DNA from: Nannocystis exedens
Lineage (GTDB): Bacteria; Myxococcota_A; Polyangia; Polyangiales; Polyangiaceae
Assembly (NCBI GenBank): GCA_945861885.1
Contig: CAMAVR010000020.1
Coordinates: 1 to 51,945 of the forward strand
Length of the DNA: 51,945 nt
Direction: 5' to 3'
Under the pieces are notes generated by a model, which saw nothing but the letters and a program-made list of their open reading frames with translations, was not told where the DNA came from and ran no database searches. The translations under genes were made by a program, and so were the position numbers. This document shows positions 1-8,786 of the stretch, in pieces (the first letter of the stretch is position 1; the number at the start of each line of letters is the position of its first letter).

Positions 1-60
1 GAGTTTTTCGTGATCGAGATTCATGAAGGATCATCGGCCACCGAAGAAAAAAGTTGCTAG
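1..60 (+). CDS. Possible 3' end of a rightward gene cut by the window edge
   Basis: Frame 1 is open from the first base to a TAG at 58-60, giving 19 residues that end in ATEEKSC. The composition is compatible with a protein C-terminus, but the stretch is too short to identify. If real, it converges on the DUF58 gene that ends at 155, and the dispersed repeat at 86-120 lies between the two gene ends. An open 20-codon frame could also occur by chance. Confidence 0.3.
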   Translation, partial: EFFVIEIHEGSSATEEKSC

Positions 61-85
61 AAAACGCCACTGCCCATGAAAAAAA

Positions 86-120
86 CCGGGCACGTTTACG
101 GGCACGGGCACGTTTACGGG
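86..120 (-). repeat. 35-bp dispersed repeat, copy A
   Basis: The + strand reads as two overlapping GGGCACGTTTACGGG units with an 18-bp period, giving GGG runs spaced 9, 3 and 9 nt. It lies 34 nt past the stop of the leftward DUF58 gene. On that gene's mRNA strand the element is C-rich and is followed directly by a run of eight T. The same 35 bp occurs at 19873, 19936, 26855 and 51720. Confidence 0.9.
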
Positions 121-154
121 TCAGAGGAGAAACTGAGTACAGGCCCTAAGCCCT

Positions 155-1054
155 CTACACGTTATCCAAAATTGATCGTACTGCGCGCACGGCGTCATCG
201 CTTGTTGTTGCGCGCAGGTACTTTCCGCCTCTTTTTCGAATCGCCTCGCTCCAACTTGCGTTGTGCTGTTCTAGCTGCTGCAGGTAGGCGCTTCGCGTTT
301 CGGTGGTGTCGGTCTCTACGACTGACTGGCCTTCCATGCTGCGCATTCGCGTCGGCCCGTCGAATGGAAGCGTTAGTTCATCTTCATCAAGGGTCTGCAT
401 CACGACGAGCGCTCGGCGACGCAGCGCCAATTCGGCAATGGCGGCGGTTGCGGTCGCGGGCAAGTCGAGAAGATCGCTTAGAACAACAACGACTGATCCG
501 CGCCGCGATGTTCGGTCGACGTTCGCAACGGCATCCTCGACAATGTTGCTTTGCGCATCGGCATCACCGAACGGATCGGCCGCTTCGAGCGCAGATACAA
601 TTCGCTCAAATTGCTCACGCCCGCCGCCGCGCGGCACATTGTGCACCGTTTGCGACCCGCCAAAAAATGTCACCGCCACCGAATCGCCCTGTGCGATCGC
701 TACGCGGGCGAGCGCCGCTGCAATGAGAGCCGCCCACGCGTATTTCGCTGCCGGAGAGCGCGACCCTCGATAGCCCATCGACGCCGTCGCATCGATCGCA
801 ATACTGAGCGCGCGGTCGGTCTCCGTCTCAAACTGGCGGACTAAGAGGTGATCGTGCCTGAGGAGCGATCTTCGGTCGAGCCATCGCAAATCGTCGCCCG
901 GTGTGTACGGTCGATGCCCACCAAATTCGACCCCTGCCCCGCGGCGCGCACTCCTATGCCCCCCCGCATAAACCCCGTCGGCAACCAACGAGGCTCGAAG
1001 GCGAAGCGGTGCGAGCTCCCCCCAATCGATCGCGCTTCGAATCGCCGCCGTCAC
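155..1054 (-). CDS. DUF58 domain protein with vWA-like fold
   Basis: A 299-residue protein of the DUF58 family. The family signature is clear at about residues 30-62 (GGHRSARRG, EFGGHRPYTPGDDLR, WLDRRS). It is followed by a vWA-type metal-site motif DATAS at 88-92 within a hydrophobic strand, and a later VVVVLSDLLD strand. DUF58 proteins usually accompany MoxR-type AAA+ ATPases and are thought to help assemble or activate envelope complexes; no MoxR gene is visible here. The start is GTG, sharing GTGA with the stop of the upstream TPR lipoprotein gene, so the two are translationally coupled. It is the last gene of its operon and is followed by repeat copy A. The family call is firm; the cellular role is unknown. 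Confidence 0.85.
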   Translation of the reverse strand: MTAAIRSAIDWGELAPLRLRASLVADGVYAGGHRSARRGAGVEFGGHRPYTPGDDLRWLDRRSLLRHDHLLVRQFETETDRALSIAIDATASMGYRGSRSPAAKYAWAALIAAALARVAIAQGDSVAVTFFGGSQTVHNVPRGGGREQFERIVSALEAADPFGDADAQSNIVEDAVANVDRTSRRGSVVVVLSDLLDLPATATAAIAELALRRRALVVMQTLDEDELTLPFDGPTRMRSMEGQSVVETDTTETRSAYLQQLEQHNASWSEAIRKRGGKYLRATTSDDAVRAVRSILDNV

Positions 1055-3306
1055 TCGGGGACGCTCGCACCGCGCGGTAGACCGCCGTCAAACATCGCCT
1101 TCCCCGCGAGCAGTTCGCGGGCCATTCCGAGCTCCATCATGTCGAGACCGTCGCTTGCCATCACTTGCTTGAGAAGCTCAACACTCGCCGCACCCTCGCG
1201 AGCCGTTCGTTTGCGAAGCGCAGCGTAGAAAAGCGCCTCTGTCTTCTGAGCCGGCGTCGTTGCGCTGGCGATCAGATCGTCGCCGCTAATTTTATGGGCG
1301 CCAAACGCCGCGAGACGACCCGACCATCGCCCGTCGTCGTGAATGGCCGCGAACACGCGATCGGCTTTCCCGTCGGTCGGCTTTTGTAAATACTCTTCGA
1401 GGTACCGCACCCATAGCGCGAAATAGAGCGCATCTTCGGCCGAAATATCGGCCGCAAGCGCCCGGAGAAGCCCATCGTGGGCCGCAGCCAAATCGTCTTG
1501 CACAACCGCTCGCGAAACCATCTGACCCACTGTCGCACCGACCTGTTCGCGATCGCGCGGCGCCGCCTGAAAGGCCCGTTCTAGCGCACTTTGTGCACGT
1601 TTTTTTTCGTTGAATCGATCGAGAACGCGCGCCAGCGTCCGCTCCACGCGCGCCTTGTCACTCGTTCGTGCGTTTTGCCTTGCGGCTGCGACCGTCTGCA
1701 GCGCCAACGTCGCCAACGTTTTCGCCGCCGCCGCATCGCCGAGCTGCATCGCGACATCGCTCGAAACAAGAAGCACTTCACCGCGAAGCACTGCATCGCG
1801 CGTGCTGTCGTCTGCGACAACCGCCGCTCGCAGAAGCTCCGCTGCATCCTCGTTTTTGCCACGATGCGCTTTGATTCGCGCCAATGAGAGCATGACGACG
1901 CCGCTCTTTTCGGCGTCAACCGACTCTTTAAACAGAGCTTCGGCGCTATCAAGGCGCCCTTCGCGCATCTCCATCTCGCCCATCAGCGCGCGCAAGCGGG
2001 CGGCGCTCGGTCGCAATTCGCTTCGCGTCGCGAGCGCATCGGCCACTTTTAAAATTGGAGCCGCTTCTTCGTACGTACGGCGAGCCGATTCGATATCTCC
2101 CGCTTCGGCACTCGTCACAATCCCCTGCGCGGTCACCCCGAGGGCCGACCCGACAACGCGCGGCTCGGGCACCGCCAGCACCGATGCGACAAGAACGGTG
2201 GGACTCGCATCGATAAAATCGAACCGCTGAAGCGCTGCTGCGAGCGTCCCCGCGACTTCAGGCCGCGTGGGGTCTCGACGGTACGCGTCCGCAGCAACTC
2301 GAAAAATCGCGGCGCGCAAAAGGTTTTCGTCTTCGCGCGCATCGACCGCTGGCTCGTCGGGCGCCGGCGGTGTCGACACGGCGGTCACAAACGCTCGAAG
2401 TAGCTCGACCTGAACGTCGGTGTCGCTCCCCGCTTTGATCGCCGCCAATCGATGAAGCACCTCGAGAAGGCCCGACGGTGCGAGCTGCGTGGCTCCACTC
2501 TTTTTTATCGCATCGAGCGCCCCGGCGGCATCGCCGCTACGCATCGCAATCGCCGCGATGGAAATCGGGCCGTTACGAAACGCACGAAACGCTTCGGCCG
2601 CATCTTCGCGCGCGGGCGGCGCGTGCGTTGTGGCGTAATCGTTTCGAAGCGTGAGGGCGCTCTGAATCCACTCGATTGTGCGCGTCATCGCCGCAGTCGC
2701 CGCCGCTTCCGTCGGCTCTATCAAAAATCGTCTCACGGCGACGCGCTGCAAAATTCCGGCTTTTGCGACTGGTCCCGCTGCGGCCAGGCCGTCGCGTGTC
2801 CAATCTGCGATGGCTGTGAGATGCCGTTCAGCCTCGGCTTTTTCTTCTGCCGAACCGAGCTTCAGCAAAATTTCATACGCGCCGCGTGCGCCCCCTTCGT
2901 CGCCCCGCGTCGCCAGCTCATGCGCCGCTTCACGAATCGCCGGCACCCCTTCACGACCGAGCGTGTCGGCCTTTAGCTCGCCCGGATTGATTAGCAAGAG
3001 CCCGCCTGAAAGCATCGCCAAAGCGCGATCGTCTGACCGCATTTTGAACGCAACCCACACGCGAGGCATAACGCGACTCTCGACCGCCGACAGCCTAGCG
3101 AGCCGATCGGACGACGTTGGGTCGGTAAGGAGCAAATTGCGCATCGCCTCTCCGAAAGACGAATCGGCCGAAACGGGACCGACCACGCGCGCCGAGGCCC
3201 CACCAACACGCGGCGGCGAGGCTGAGTGCGATGAGCCGGCGCAACCGAGCGCACCGAGAATGAGCAGAAGCGGCGAGACTAGTGCGGCGCGACGAAGGAG
3301 ATGCAT
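1051..3306 (-). CDS. TPR-rich lipoprotein
   Basis: A 751-residue protein with a short basic n-region, a leucine-rich hydrophobic stretch and a lipobox-like LGALGC placing the lipidated cysteine at residue 22. The rest is almost entirely alpha-helical and Ala/Arg/Glu-rich, with repeating A-x-x-x-L-A pairs typical of tetratricopeptide helices. Clear examples lie around residues 430-520 (EGRLDSAEALFKESV, GKNEDAAELLRAAV). It is therefore likely a periplasmic scaffold anchored in a membrane. Its stop overlaps the GTG start of the DUF58 gene, which suggests they act together. vWA/DUF58 plus TPR pairs are common in MoxR-type operons such as the Bat genes, but the ATPase is not here. No catalytic motif is visible. 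Confidence 0.75.
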   Translation of the reverse strand: MHLLRRAALVSPLLLILGALGCAGSSHSASPPRVGGASARVVGPVSADSSFGEAMRNLLLTDPTSSDRLARLSAVESRVMPRVWVAFKMRSDDRALAMLSGGLLLINPGELKADTLGREGVPAIREAAHELATRGDEGGARGAYEILLKLGSAEEKAEAERHLTAIADWTRDGLAAAGPVAKAGILQRVAVRRFLIEPTEAAATAAMTRTIEWIQSALTLRNDYATTHAPPAREDAAEAFRAFRNGPISIAAIAMRSGDAAGALDAIKKSGATQLAPSGLLEVLHRLAAIKAGSDTDVQVELLRAFVTAVSTPPAPDEPAVDAREDENLLRAAIFRVAADAYRRDPTRPEVAGTLAAALQRFDFIDASPTVLVASVLAVPEPRVVGSALGVTAQGIVTSAEAGDIESARRTYEEAAPILKVADALATRSELRPSAARLRALMGEMEMREGRLDSAEALFKESVDAEKSGVVMLSLARIKAHRGKNEDAAELLRAAVVADDSTRDAVLRGEVLLVSSDVAMQLGDAAAAKTLATLALQTVAAARQNARTSDKARVERTLARVLDRFNEKKRAQSALERAFQAAPRDREQVGATVGQMVSRAVVQDDLAAAHDGLLRALAADISAEDALYFALWVRYLEEYLQKPTDGKADRVFAAIHDDGRWSGRLAAFGAHKISGDDLIASATTPAQKTEALFYAALRKRTAREGAASVELLKQVMASDGLDMMELGMARELLAGKAMFDGGLPRGASVPE

Positions 3307-3457
3307 TGCCGCCCGAGTGTAGCGCAGCGCTGGCGATGCAGCACGCAGCGATAACGAAGAGCAGCGTCTGGGCGAAAGTGCGACAAAACGCTAAAACCGC
3401 AGCGCTTGTCGTCGAGACCGTTTGGTGTCGACGACGGCGGTGCGGTTTCAGGAGAGC

Positions 3458-3490
3458 CCCGATGAGGGAGTCTAGGACTCACTCATCGGG
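3458..3490 (-). terminator. Hairpin, possible terminator of the Ig-like lipoprotein gene
   Basis: Inverted arms 3458-3472 (CCCGATGAGGGAGTC) and 3476-3490 (GACTCACTCATCGGG) pair over 15 bp with one mismatch around a 3-nt loop. It lies about 60 nt past the stop of the leftward gene ending at 3548. There is no T run on either strand, so it may be a transcript 3' end stabiliser rather than a classic intrinsic terminator. Confidence 0.5.
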
Positions 3491-3547
3491 TTGCGTGTGA
3501 GGCGATACCGTTGCCCACGGAGCCTACAGGCTCACGCGGGCAAGGAA

Positions 3548-6016
3548 TCAGTTAGCCGGGCTCTTGTCGAGCAGGAAGTAAGGCGAAATAACCGACGACG
3601 ACATGTAGTACTTCGCTTCGGTACCATATGCGGCCACTCCGGTGAGCGTCGTATTCCATGGGAAGTCTTCGGTCGCGCTGTTGTACGCATCCATGAAGTC
3701 GTACCAACCGGCTTCGGTGCCATCCGAATCGTCGTCGCTTGTTGCAACGACCCCAGTGGCTGGCATGTCGCTCTTCAAGACGAACCCTGTGCACGTGTAC
3801 CCGCTTGAGTACGCGCAGTTCATTACTGTGAGAGCGAGCGGAACTGCTGATCCAGGCGTCACATCTGTGATGGATACAGCTGTGCTCCGACCGATAAGCG
3901 TTGCCGTGATCTTCCCGGCAACCGTTGCGGTCCTGCCCGTGAATAGGCCGTTTGCGTCAACCGAATTGAGACCATCGATTGGGCTGTCCGAAGCTGTTCC
4001 GCTTACCGTCCAATCGACTCGATTTACACCGACCGCGACACCATTGGTGGCGCTGAAGGCGGTGATCGAGACGCCCGTGTCCGAAGCTAGGGTTCCGAGG
4101 GTCGCTGCGCAGTCGCCATCAACTGCCGAGTTGTCGATGCAATAGCCCATTGGTGAAGGCAACTGGTACGAAACGCCGACTGCTGGTGTGATCGCGGTGC
4201 CGGCCGACAACTTCTTGACACCAATCACGCCAACGCTGATCGACACTTCGCTCCCCACAACGGTTGTCTTCGCGGTGAGCTTCGATGCGCCTGCCGCAAA
4301 TCCGGTGGCAACGCCGGTGTGAGCGCCGACGCTGAGAATGTGTGGCACGGTCGCCGTTGGGGTCGCTGGATCGGTATCCGTTGACCAGGTTACGTTTGCC
4401 GGCATCATCGCAAACCAACCCGCCGGCATAACCGCACCGGCCGTGATGTTGTCGATGGTACCCCAAACACGGGTGATGCCGGTCGGGAGACTGGCTGCCG
4501 CGCGCATGTACACCGCCGAGACACCGAATAGCTGCGGATAGCCAAGGCCAACCCAGCCGACGGTCCCCGCCGATTTCGCAACGTTGTGCCTTGGCTCCAA
4601 GTCCCGCGCTTGCGTGATGGCGAATTCGGCCCCTTCGAGGACGACAACTTTGAACGTAAGCGCCGCAGCACCGGTGATTGCCGACGTGGCCGTCACGGTC
4701 ACCGGCGTGTAGTAGTACGTGCCCGAACCGGTCGTGATTTCTGATCTGTCGGTCTTGGCATTTGCCTTTAGAACGCCGTCCGAAGTAACTTCGACACGTC
4801 CGTCTGTCGACGAGTACGTCCAGGTGATGGCAGACGGCTTGATGTCGGCCACCGTCAAGTTCGTTGCCGTTCGGAACTGCACGGCGAGGTCGGCCATCGA
4901 CCCTGTCGGGAGGATGTACGCCGACGCGGTTGTCGAAGCCGCCGTGGTGACGGTCGACGCCGTATACGCGCTGTGTACCTGGTCGAGGACAGTCACGACA
5001 AGGACTCCACCATCGGCATCGAGCGCTGGCGACTGCTGAGCAACAGCCGTCGTCGCCGTCAGCGCAGATGGAACCGCGTCGTCCACCGTCGCATACGTCG
5101 CGGTGATGTGGAGCGAGTGACCGCAGTTGCCAGATCCTGCAATGACGAGCCCTGGCGTAGCGGCGTTGGCGTCGGTACCACTTGTCGGCTTCGTGCCGCC
5201 GATCACCGGTAGCTTCGCATCGGTGCACTCGGTGGTGAACCCTGTGTCGTCCGCGATCGACCACTTCACGAGCGATGTCATATCTTGCGTAAAGCCGCCC
5301 GCATGGTGACCAATGGCTCGATACTGACGCTTGCCGTAGGCCACAGTCACCGCCGAGCCGCCGCCATCCGCATCAACTTGCGTTGGCGTAACCGGTGCGG
5401 GCGATAGTGTCAGGTAGTTGATCGTTGAAACAGCGATGCGCGTTGAGACGGCAATGGAATTGTACGTCGCCGTGATTTTCGCGTGACGGACCGTCGTCAA
5501 TTTCGAGTGGGTCGTAACGAGATCCTCTTGCGCCGTGACGAGACCGGTCGAGCTAACCGTCGCGACGAGCGCGTCTGACGTCGTGTACGTCACTATCGAC
5601 GGGTCGTGCGCCACAGCGGCTCCCTCATTGCTGAGGCCGAGAAGCGAGATTTGAGTCGTCTGTGACGGCGCCAGTGCGCCCCTTCCTATGCTGATCGCCA
5701 TCGTGTCTGGCACGCCGGCGTCCGTTCCCGGTAGAGGCACGACAGGCGTGATAGGCGTAGCCGGCGTAACCGGAACGCCTGGCGCTGCCGGAGGAGCCGC
5801 GTTTGGCGCGGTGTTCGCCCCGCTGTCCGGACTTGCGCCCGGTGGCGACGCAAAGTCGGAAATCTTGTCATCGGTGTTCGAACTTGTGCAACCGCACGCC
5901 AGGGCGATTGAGACTGCCCCAATAAAGAGTGGGACCCGAGCACCAGCGCGCCCCCTCGAATTTGCGCTTTTGAAGCGCGTGATCAGATGCGTCAATACTC
6001 GTGTTGGACAGTCCAT
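3548..6016 (-). CDS. Large secreted lipoprotein with bacterial Ig-like domains
   Basis: 822 residues with a long basic n-region, a hydrophobic core at about 28-40 and candidate lipidation at Cys41 or Cys43. A Pro/Ala/Thr-rich linker (about 50-105) leads to a surface domain. The remainder is Ser/Thr/Val/Gly-rich beta protein with repeated features of bacterial Ig-like (Big_2-type) domains, such as TSDALVATVSSTGLVTA, SSTDGRVEVTSDGVLKA and NSVDANGLFTG. I count at least four such units. A few cysteines in the second half could make disulfides. The C-terminus (YFLLDKSPAN) has no sorting motif that I recognise. The ATG start is supported by a strong GGGAGGGGA ribosome site. It is probably a surface adhesin or structural protein; no enzymatic motif is seen. 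It stands alone, with a 440-bp AT-rich upstream region. Confidence 0.7.
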   Translation of the reverse strand: MDCPTRVLTHLITRFKSANSRGRAGARVPLFIGAVSIALACGCTSSNTDDKISDFASPPGASPDSGANTAPNAAPPAAPGVPVTPATPITPVVPLPGTDAGVPDTMAISIGRGALAPSQTTQISLLGLSNEGAAVAHDPSIVTYTTSDALVATVSSTGLVTAQEDLVTTHSKLTTVRHAKITATYNSIAVSTRIAVSTINYLTLSPAPVTPTQVDADGGGSAVTVAYGKRQYRAIGHHAGGFTQDMTSLVKWSIADDTGFTTECTDAKLPVIGGTKPTSGTDANAATPGLVIAGSGNCGHSLHITATYATVDDAVPSALTATTAVAQQSPALDADGGVLVVTVLDQVHSAYTASTVTTAASTTASAYILPTGSMADLAVQFRTATNLTVADIKPSAITWTYSSTDGRVEVTSDGVLKANAKTDRSEITTGSGTYYYTPVTVTATSAITGAAALTFKVVVLEGAEFAITQARDLEPRHNVAKSAGTVGWVGLGYPQLFGVSAVYMRAAASLPTGITRVWGTIDNITAGAVMPAGWFAMMPANVTWSTDTDPATPTATVPHILSVGAHTGVATGFAAGASKLTAKTTVVGSEVSISVGVIGVKKLSAGTAITPAVGVSYQLPSPMGYCIDNSAVDGDCAATLGTLASDTGVSITAFSATNGVAVGVNRVDWTVSGTASDSPIDGLNSVDANGLFTGRTATVAGKITATLIGRSTAVSITDVTPGSAVPLALTVMNCAYSSGYTCTGFVLKSDMPATGVVATSDDDSDGTEAGWYDFMDAYNSATEDFPWNTTLTGVAAYGTEAKYYMSSSVISPYFLLDKSPAN

Positions 6017-6456
6017 TGAATCCCCTCCCGTTTCTCTAGAAATGAAGCGTAAAAGTTGTCGACACAGATTCTAGAAGCAAAGCGCGCCTCCTCTTCATTG
6101 AAGAATCGATATGCCAGTGTAAAGAGATCTGTATCCGAAGTCAGGCGCGATGGATCAATTTTTTTGCATAAAACTCTGTCGAATAAAAAAGCAATTGTGC
6201 GTATTGGCCTACAATTCCCACGGTCGTATTCAGCCGCGCCACCACTTCCTACAAAAAGTTTTATCATCTTGAAGACATGTGAAGGATCATTCGGCCAGAC
6301 ATTTTTTTTATTAAGTCTGTCCGCGCGATTGCGTAAACAGACGACTTAAAAAGACAAAATGAGGTGACGCGCGCAAGCCGACGCGCGCCTACCTAGGCGG
6401 CTGATTGAGCGCGTCTGTCGTCAGCAGACCACCTGCTGCCACCTGCTGCGATAGGC
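6017..6456. other. AT-rich intergenic region upstream of the Ig-like lipoprotein
   Basis: 440 bp with no convincing gene, clearly richer in A+T than the flanking genes. The tex-proximal end has a tandem CCACCTGCTG duplication (about 6430-6449) and the hairpin listed at 6345-6388. A weak leftward promoter candidate, TTGATC then 17 nt then GATACA, lies near 6130-6155. The 91-codon frame at 5992-6267 has no ribosome site and overlaps the next gene's start, so I do not call it. Confidence 0.5.
6345..6388 (-). terminator. Possible terminator of tex
   Basis: Self-complementary GC runs at 6368-6374 and 6382-6388 can form a 6-7 bp stem. Leftward of it the - strand reads TCATTTTGTCTTTTT. It lies about 70 nt past the tex stop. 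The stem is short and alternating GC, so the call is tentative. Confidence 0.4.
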
Positions 6457-8748
6457 CTATCTCTTCAGTAAGTTTGCGAACGGATTGTTGGCAAATCCGA
6501 CCGACTGCTTCGCCGGCGGAGCGCTCTTTGATGGCGGAGCCCCTTTTTTAGCTCGACCACCATCGCCGCCGGACGGTACTGGCCCTGCTTTTGGAAGCTC
6601 GCCCGATTTAGCCGTGAGCGCGATTCGTTTGCGCGCCAAATCGACTTCGAGCACGCGCACTTTGATTTTTTCGCCGACTTTTGCGACCTCGTGCGGGTCT
6701 TTTACAAACCGATCAGCGAGATGCGACACATGCACGAGGCCATCCTGATGCACGCCAACGTCGACGAACGCACCGAACGCCGTCACGTTCGTCACGACCC
6801 CTTCGAGCGACATCCCCACGCGTAAATCGCTCATCTGTCGCACGTCGTCACGAAACTGCGGCGGCTCGAACGCGTCGCGTGGGTCGCGCCCCGGCTTTAG
6901 CAACTCTCGTCGAATATCTTCGAGCGTCGGCCAACCGACGTCGCCCGAGACGTACTTATCCCACGCGATCTTTTGTACGGCATCGGCATTCCCGACAAGC
7001 GAGCCGATCGAAAGCGCGGCGTCTTTTACAATTTGTTCAACAAGTGCGTATCGCTCGGGATGCACCGCACTCGCGTCGAGCGGGTGATCGCCCCCTCGAA
7101 CGCGAACAAATCCGGCGCATTGTTCAAAAGCTTTCGGGCCAAAGCCGGGGACTTTTAGAAGCGCAGCGCGTGAACGAAATGCGCCATTTTCTTCGCGAAA
7201 TTTAATAATCTTTTTCGCGATTGATGCGCCGAGCCCCGCCACATGTGTGAGCAGCGGCGCGCTCGCCGTGTTCAATTCTACACCGACACCGTTCACGCAC
7301 GACTCGATCACTTCGTCGAGCTTTCGCTTCAGTAGAGGCTGAAACACATCGTGCTGGTACTGCCCCACACCGATCGCTTTTGGATCGATCTTCACGAGCT
7401 CTGCCAGCGGATCTTGAAGTCGTCGCGCGATCGAAATCGCTCCGCGCACCGTCAAGTCGAGATCCGGAAACTCTTCGCGCGCCACGTCGCTAGCCGAATA
7501 GACCGATGCGCCCGACTCGCTTACAAGCACAACGACAATGCCGCTCGTCTGCGGCGACGCTTTGATCAAATCGCGGCAAAAATCGGCTGTCTCGCGCCCG
7601 TGTGTTCCGTTGCCAACCGCGATCGCGAATGGTGAATAGGCCTCAATGAGCCGCTTCACTGTCTGCCGCGCGTGCTCCACCGCCGATTCGCCCTGGACGA
7701 GATTGATGAGCGTGTGCGTTAGCAGCTTACCGGTATCGTCAACCACGACACACTTGCAGCCCGTTCGCTGCCCCGGGTCGATCCCAAGAACCACACGTCG
7801 CCCGAGCGGCGCACCAAGTAGCAATTTACGTAAATTTTCGGCAAAAACGCCGACTGCGTCGCGGTCAGCGGCGAGCTTCATCGTCACGCGGAGATCGTTT
7901 TCGATGCTTGGACACAAGAGCCGTGCGATCGAATCTTTGACGGCGAGCTCCATCTCAGACGCGAACGGACTCTTCGCGCGAACTCCAGCCACCCCGCAAA
8001 GCTTCAGCCCGATCGCATCACGATCGACATCGATCGACGCACGCAAAACGCCATCGGCTTCACCGCGCCGAATCGCGAGATACCGATGCGACGGGATCTT
8101 CGCTACCGGCTCGCTGTAGCCGTAGTACATCTCAAACTTGGTCGGCGCTGTCGCCTTCTCTGGAACCGCCTCGACAGAAACGACGCCTTCGCGCTGAAAC
8201 GTATCACGCACCAGCGCTCGCACATCGGCTCGCTCGGCAACCACTTCGGCCACAATGTCACGCGCACCTGCGAGCGCCGATTTGACATCGGGCACCTCTT
8301 TGGCGACGTCGACAAACGTGGCCGCTTCGCTCGCGACATCGCCCACGGCGGGCTGCTCGAGAATGCGCAGCGCAAGCGGCTCAAGCCCCCGTTCGCGCGC
8401 GATCATCCCTCGCGTTCGACGCTTTGGCTTGTACGGCAGATAGATGTCTTCGAGTGTCGACTTGACCCAACAGTTTTCGATCTGCTTTCGCAAATCGGCC
8501 GTCAGCTTTCCCTGCTTTTCGATCTCGGTGAGGATTGCTTCGCGCCGCTCGTTTAGCTCGGTGTAGTAGCCGAGCTTCTCTTCGATCGTGCGAATTTGCA
8601 CTTCATCGAGCCCGCCCGTCTGCTCTTTGCGGTAGCGCGCGATAAACGGAACGCTCCCGCCTTCACCGATAAGACTCGCTACCGCTCGCACCCCCGCGAG
8701 CGGAACCGACACTTCGTCCGCAATACGAAAAGCTGGATCAAACATCAT
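6457..8748 (-). CDS. tex: Tex family RNA-binding transcription accessory protein
   Basis: A nucleic-acid-binding protein conserved across bacteria and related to eukaryotic Spt6; it binds single-stranded nucleic acid and affects transcription. Counted from the longest frame (three residues longer), the Tex N-terminal region covers about 1-200 (VPFIARYRKEQTGGLDE). The YqgF/RNase H-like domain begins at VVLGIDPGQRTG (322-333). Helix-hairpin-helix repeats follow at about 490-560 (HVAGLGASIAKKI, KVPGFGPKAFEQ), and an S1 domain at about 645-715 (VGMSLEGVVTNVTAFGAFVDVG). A Pro/Lys-rich tail ends in FANNPFANLLKR. The longest frame starts at TTG 8757. I prefer the ATG at 8748, 9 nt after a GGTGG, giving 763 residues. 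It follows the PpiD-like gene by under 40 nt, so co-transcription is likely. Confidence 0.95.
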   Translation of the reverse strand: MMFDPAFRIADEVSVPLAGVRAVASLIGEGGSVPFIARYRKEQTGGLDEVQIRTIEEKLGYYTELNERREAILTEIEKQGKLTADLRKQIENCWVKSTLEDIYLPYKPKRRTRGMIARERGLEPLALRILEQPAVGDVASEAATFVDVAKEVPDVKSALAGARDIVAEVVAERADVRALVRDTFQREGVVSVEAVPEKATAPTKFEMYYGYSEPVAKIPSHRYLAIRRGEADGVLRASIDVDRDAIGLKLCGVAGVRAKSPFASEMELAVKDSIARLLCPSIENDLRVTMKLAADRDAVGVFAENLRKLLLGAPLGRRVVLGIDPGQRTGCKCVVVDDTGKLLTHTLINLVQGESAVEHARQTVKRLIEAYSPFAIAVGNGTHGRETADFCRDLIKASPQTSGIVVVLVSESGASVYSASDVAREEFPDLDLTVRGAISIARRLQDPLAELVKIDPKAIGVGQYQHDVFQPLLKRKLDEVIESCVNGVGVELNTASAPLLTHVAGLGASIAKKIIKFREENGAFRSRAALLKVPGFGPKAFEQCAGFVRVRGGDHPLDASAVHPERYALVEQIVKDAALSIGSLVGNADAVQKIAWDKYVSGDVGWPTLEDIRRELLKPGRDPRDAFEPPQFRDDVRQMSDLRVGMSLEGVVTNVTAFGAFVDVGVHQDGLVHVSHLADRFVKDPHEVAKVGEKIKVRVLEVDLARKRIALTAKSGELPKAGPVPSGGDGGRAKKGAPPSKSAPPAKQSVGFANNPFANLLKR

Positions 8749-8786
8749 TCGCGTCAACCACCCGCCAAAAACATCATGCGCCGGTT

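Noticed and set aside
4119..5264. 381-codon leftward frame
   Set aside because: It lies inside the lipoprotein gene in another frame; its Arg/His-rich composition is typical of a shadow of that gene.
5992..6267. 91-codon leftward frame in the AT-rich gap
   Set aside because: No ribosome site, overlaps the well-supported start of the Ig-like lipoprotein, and no recognisable domain.
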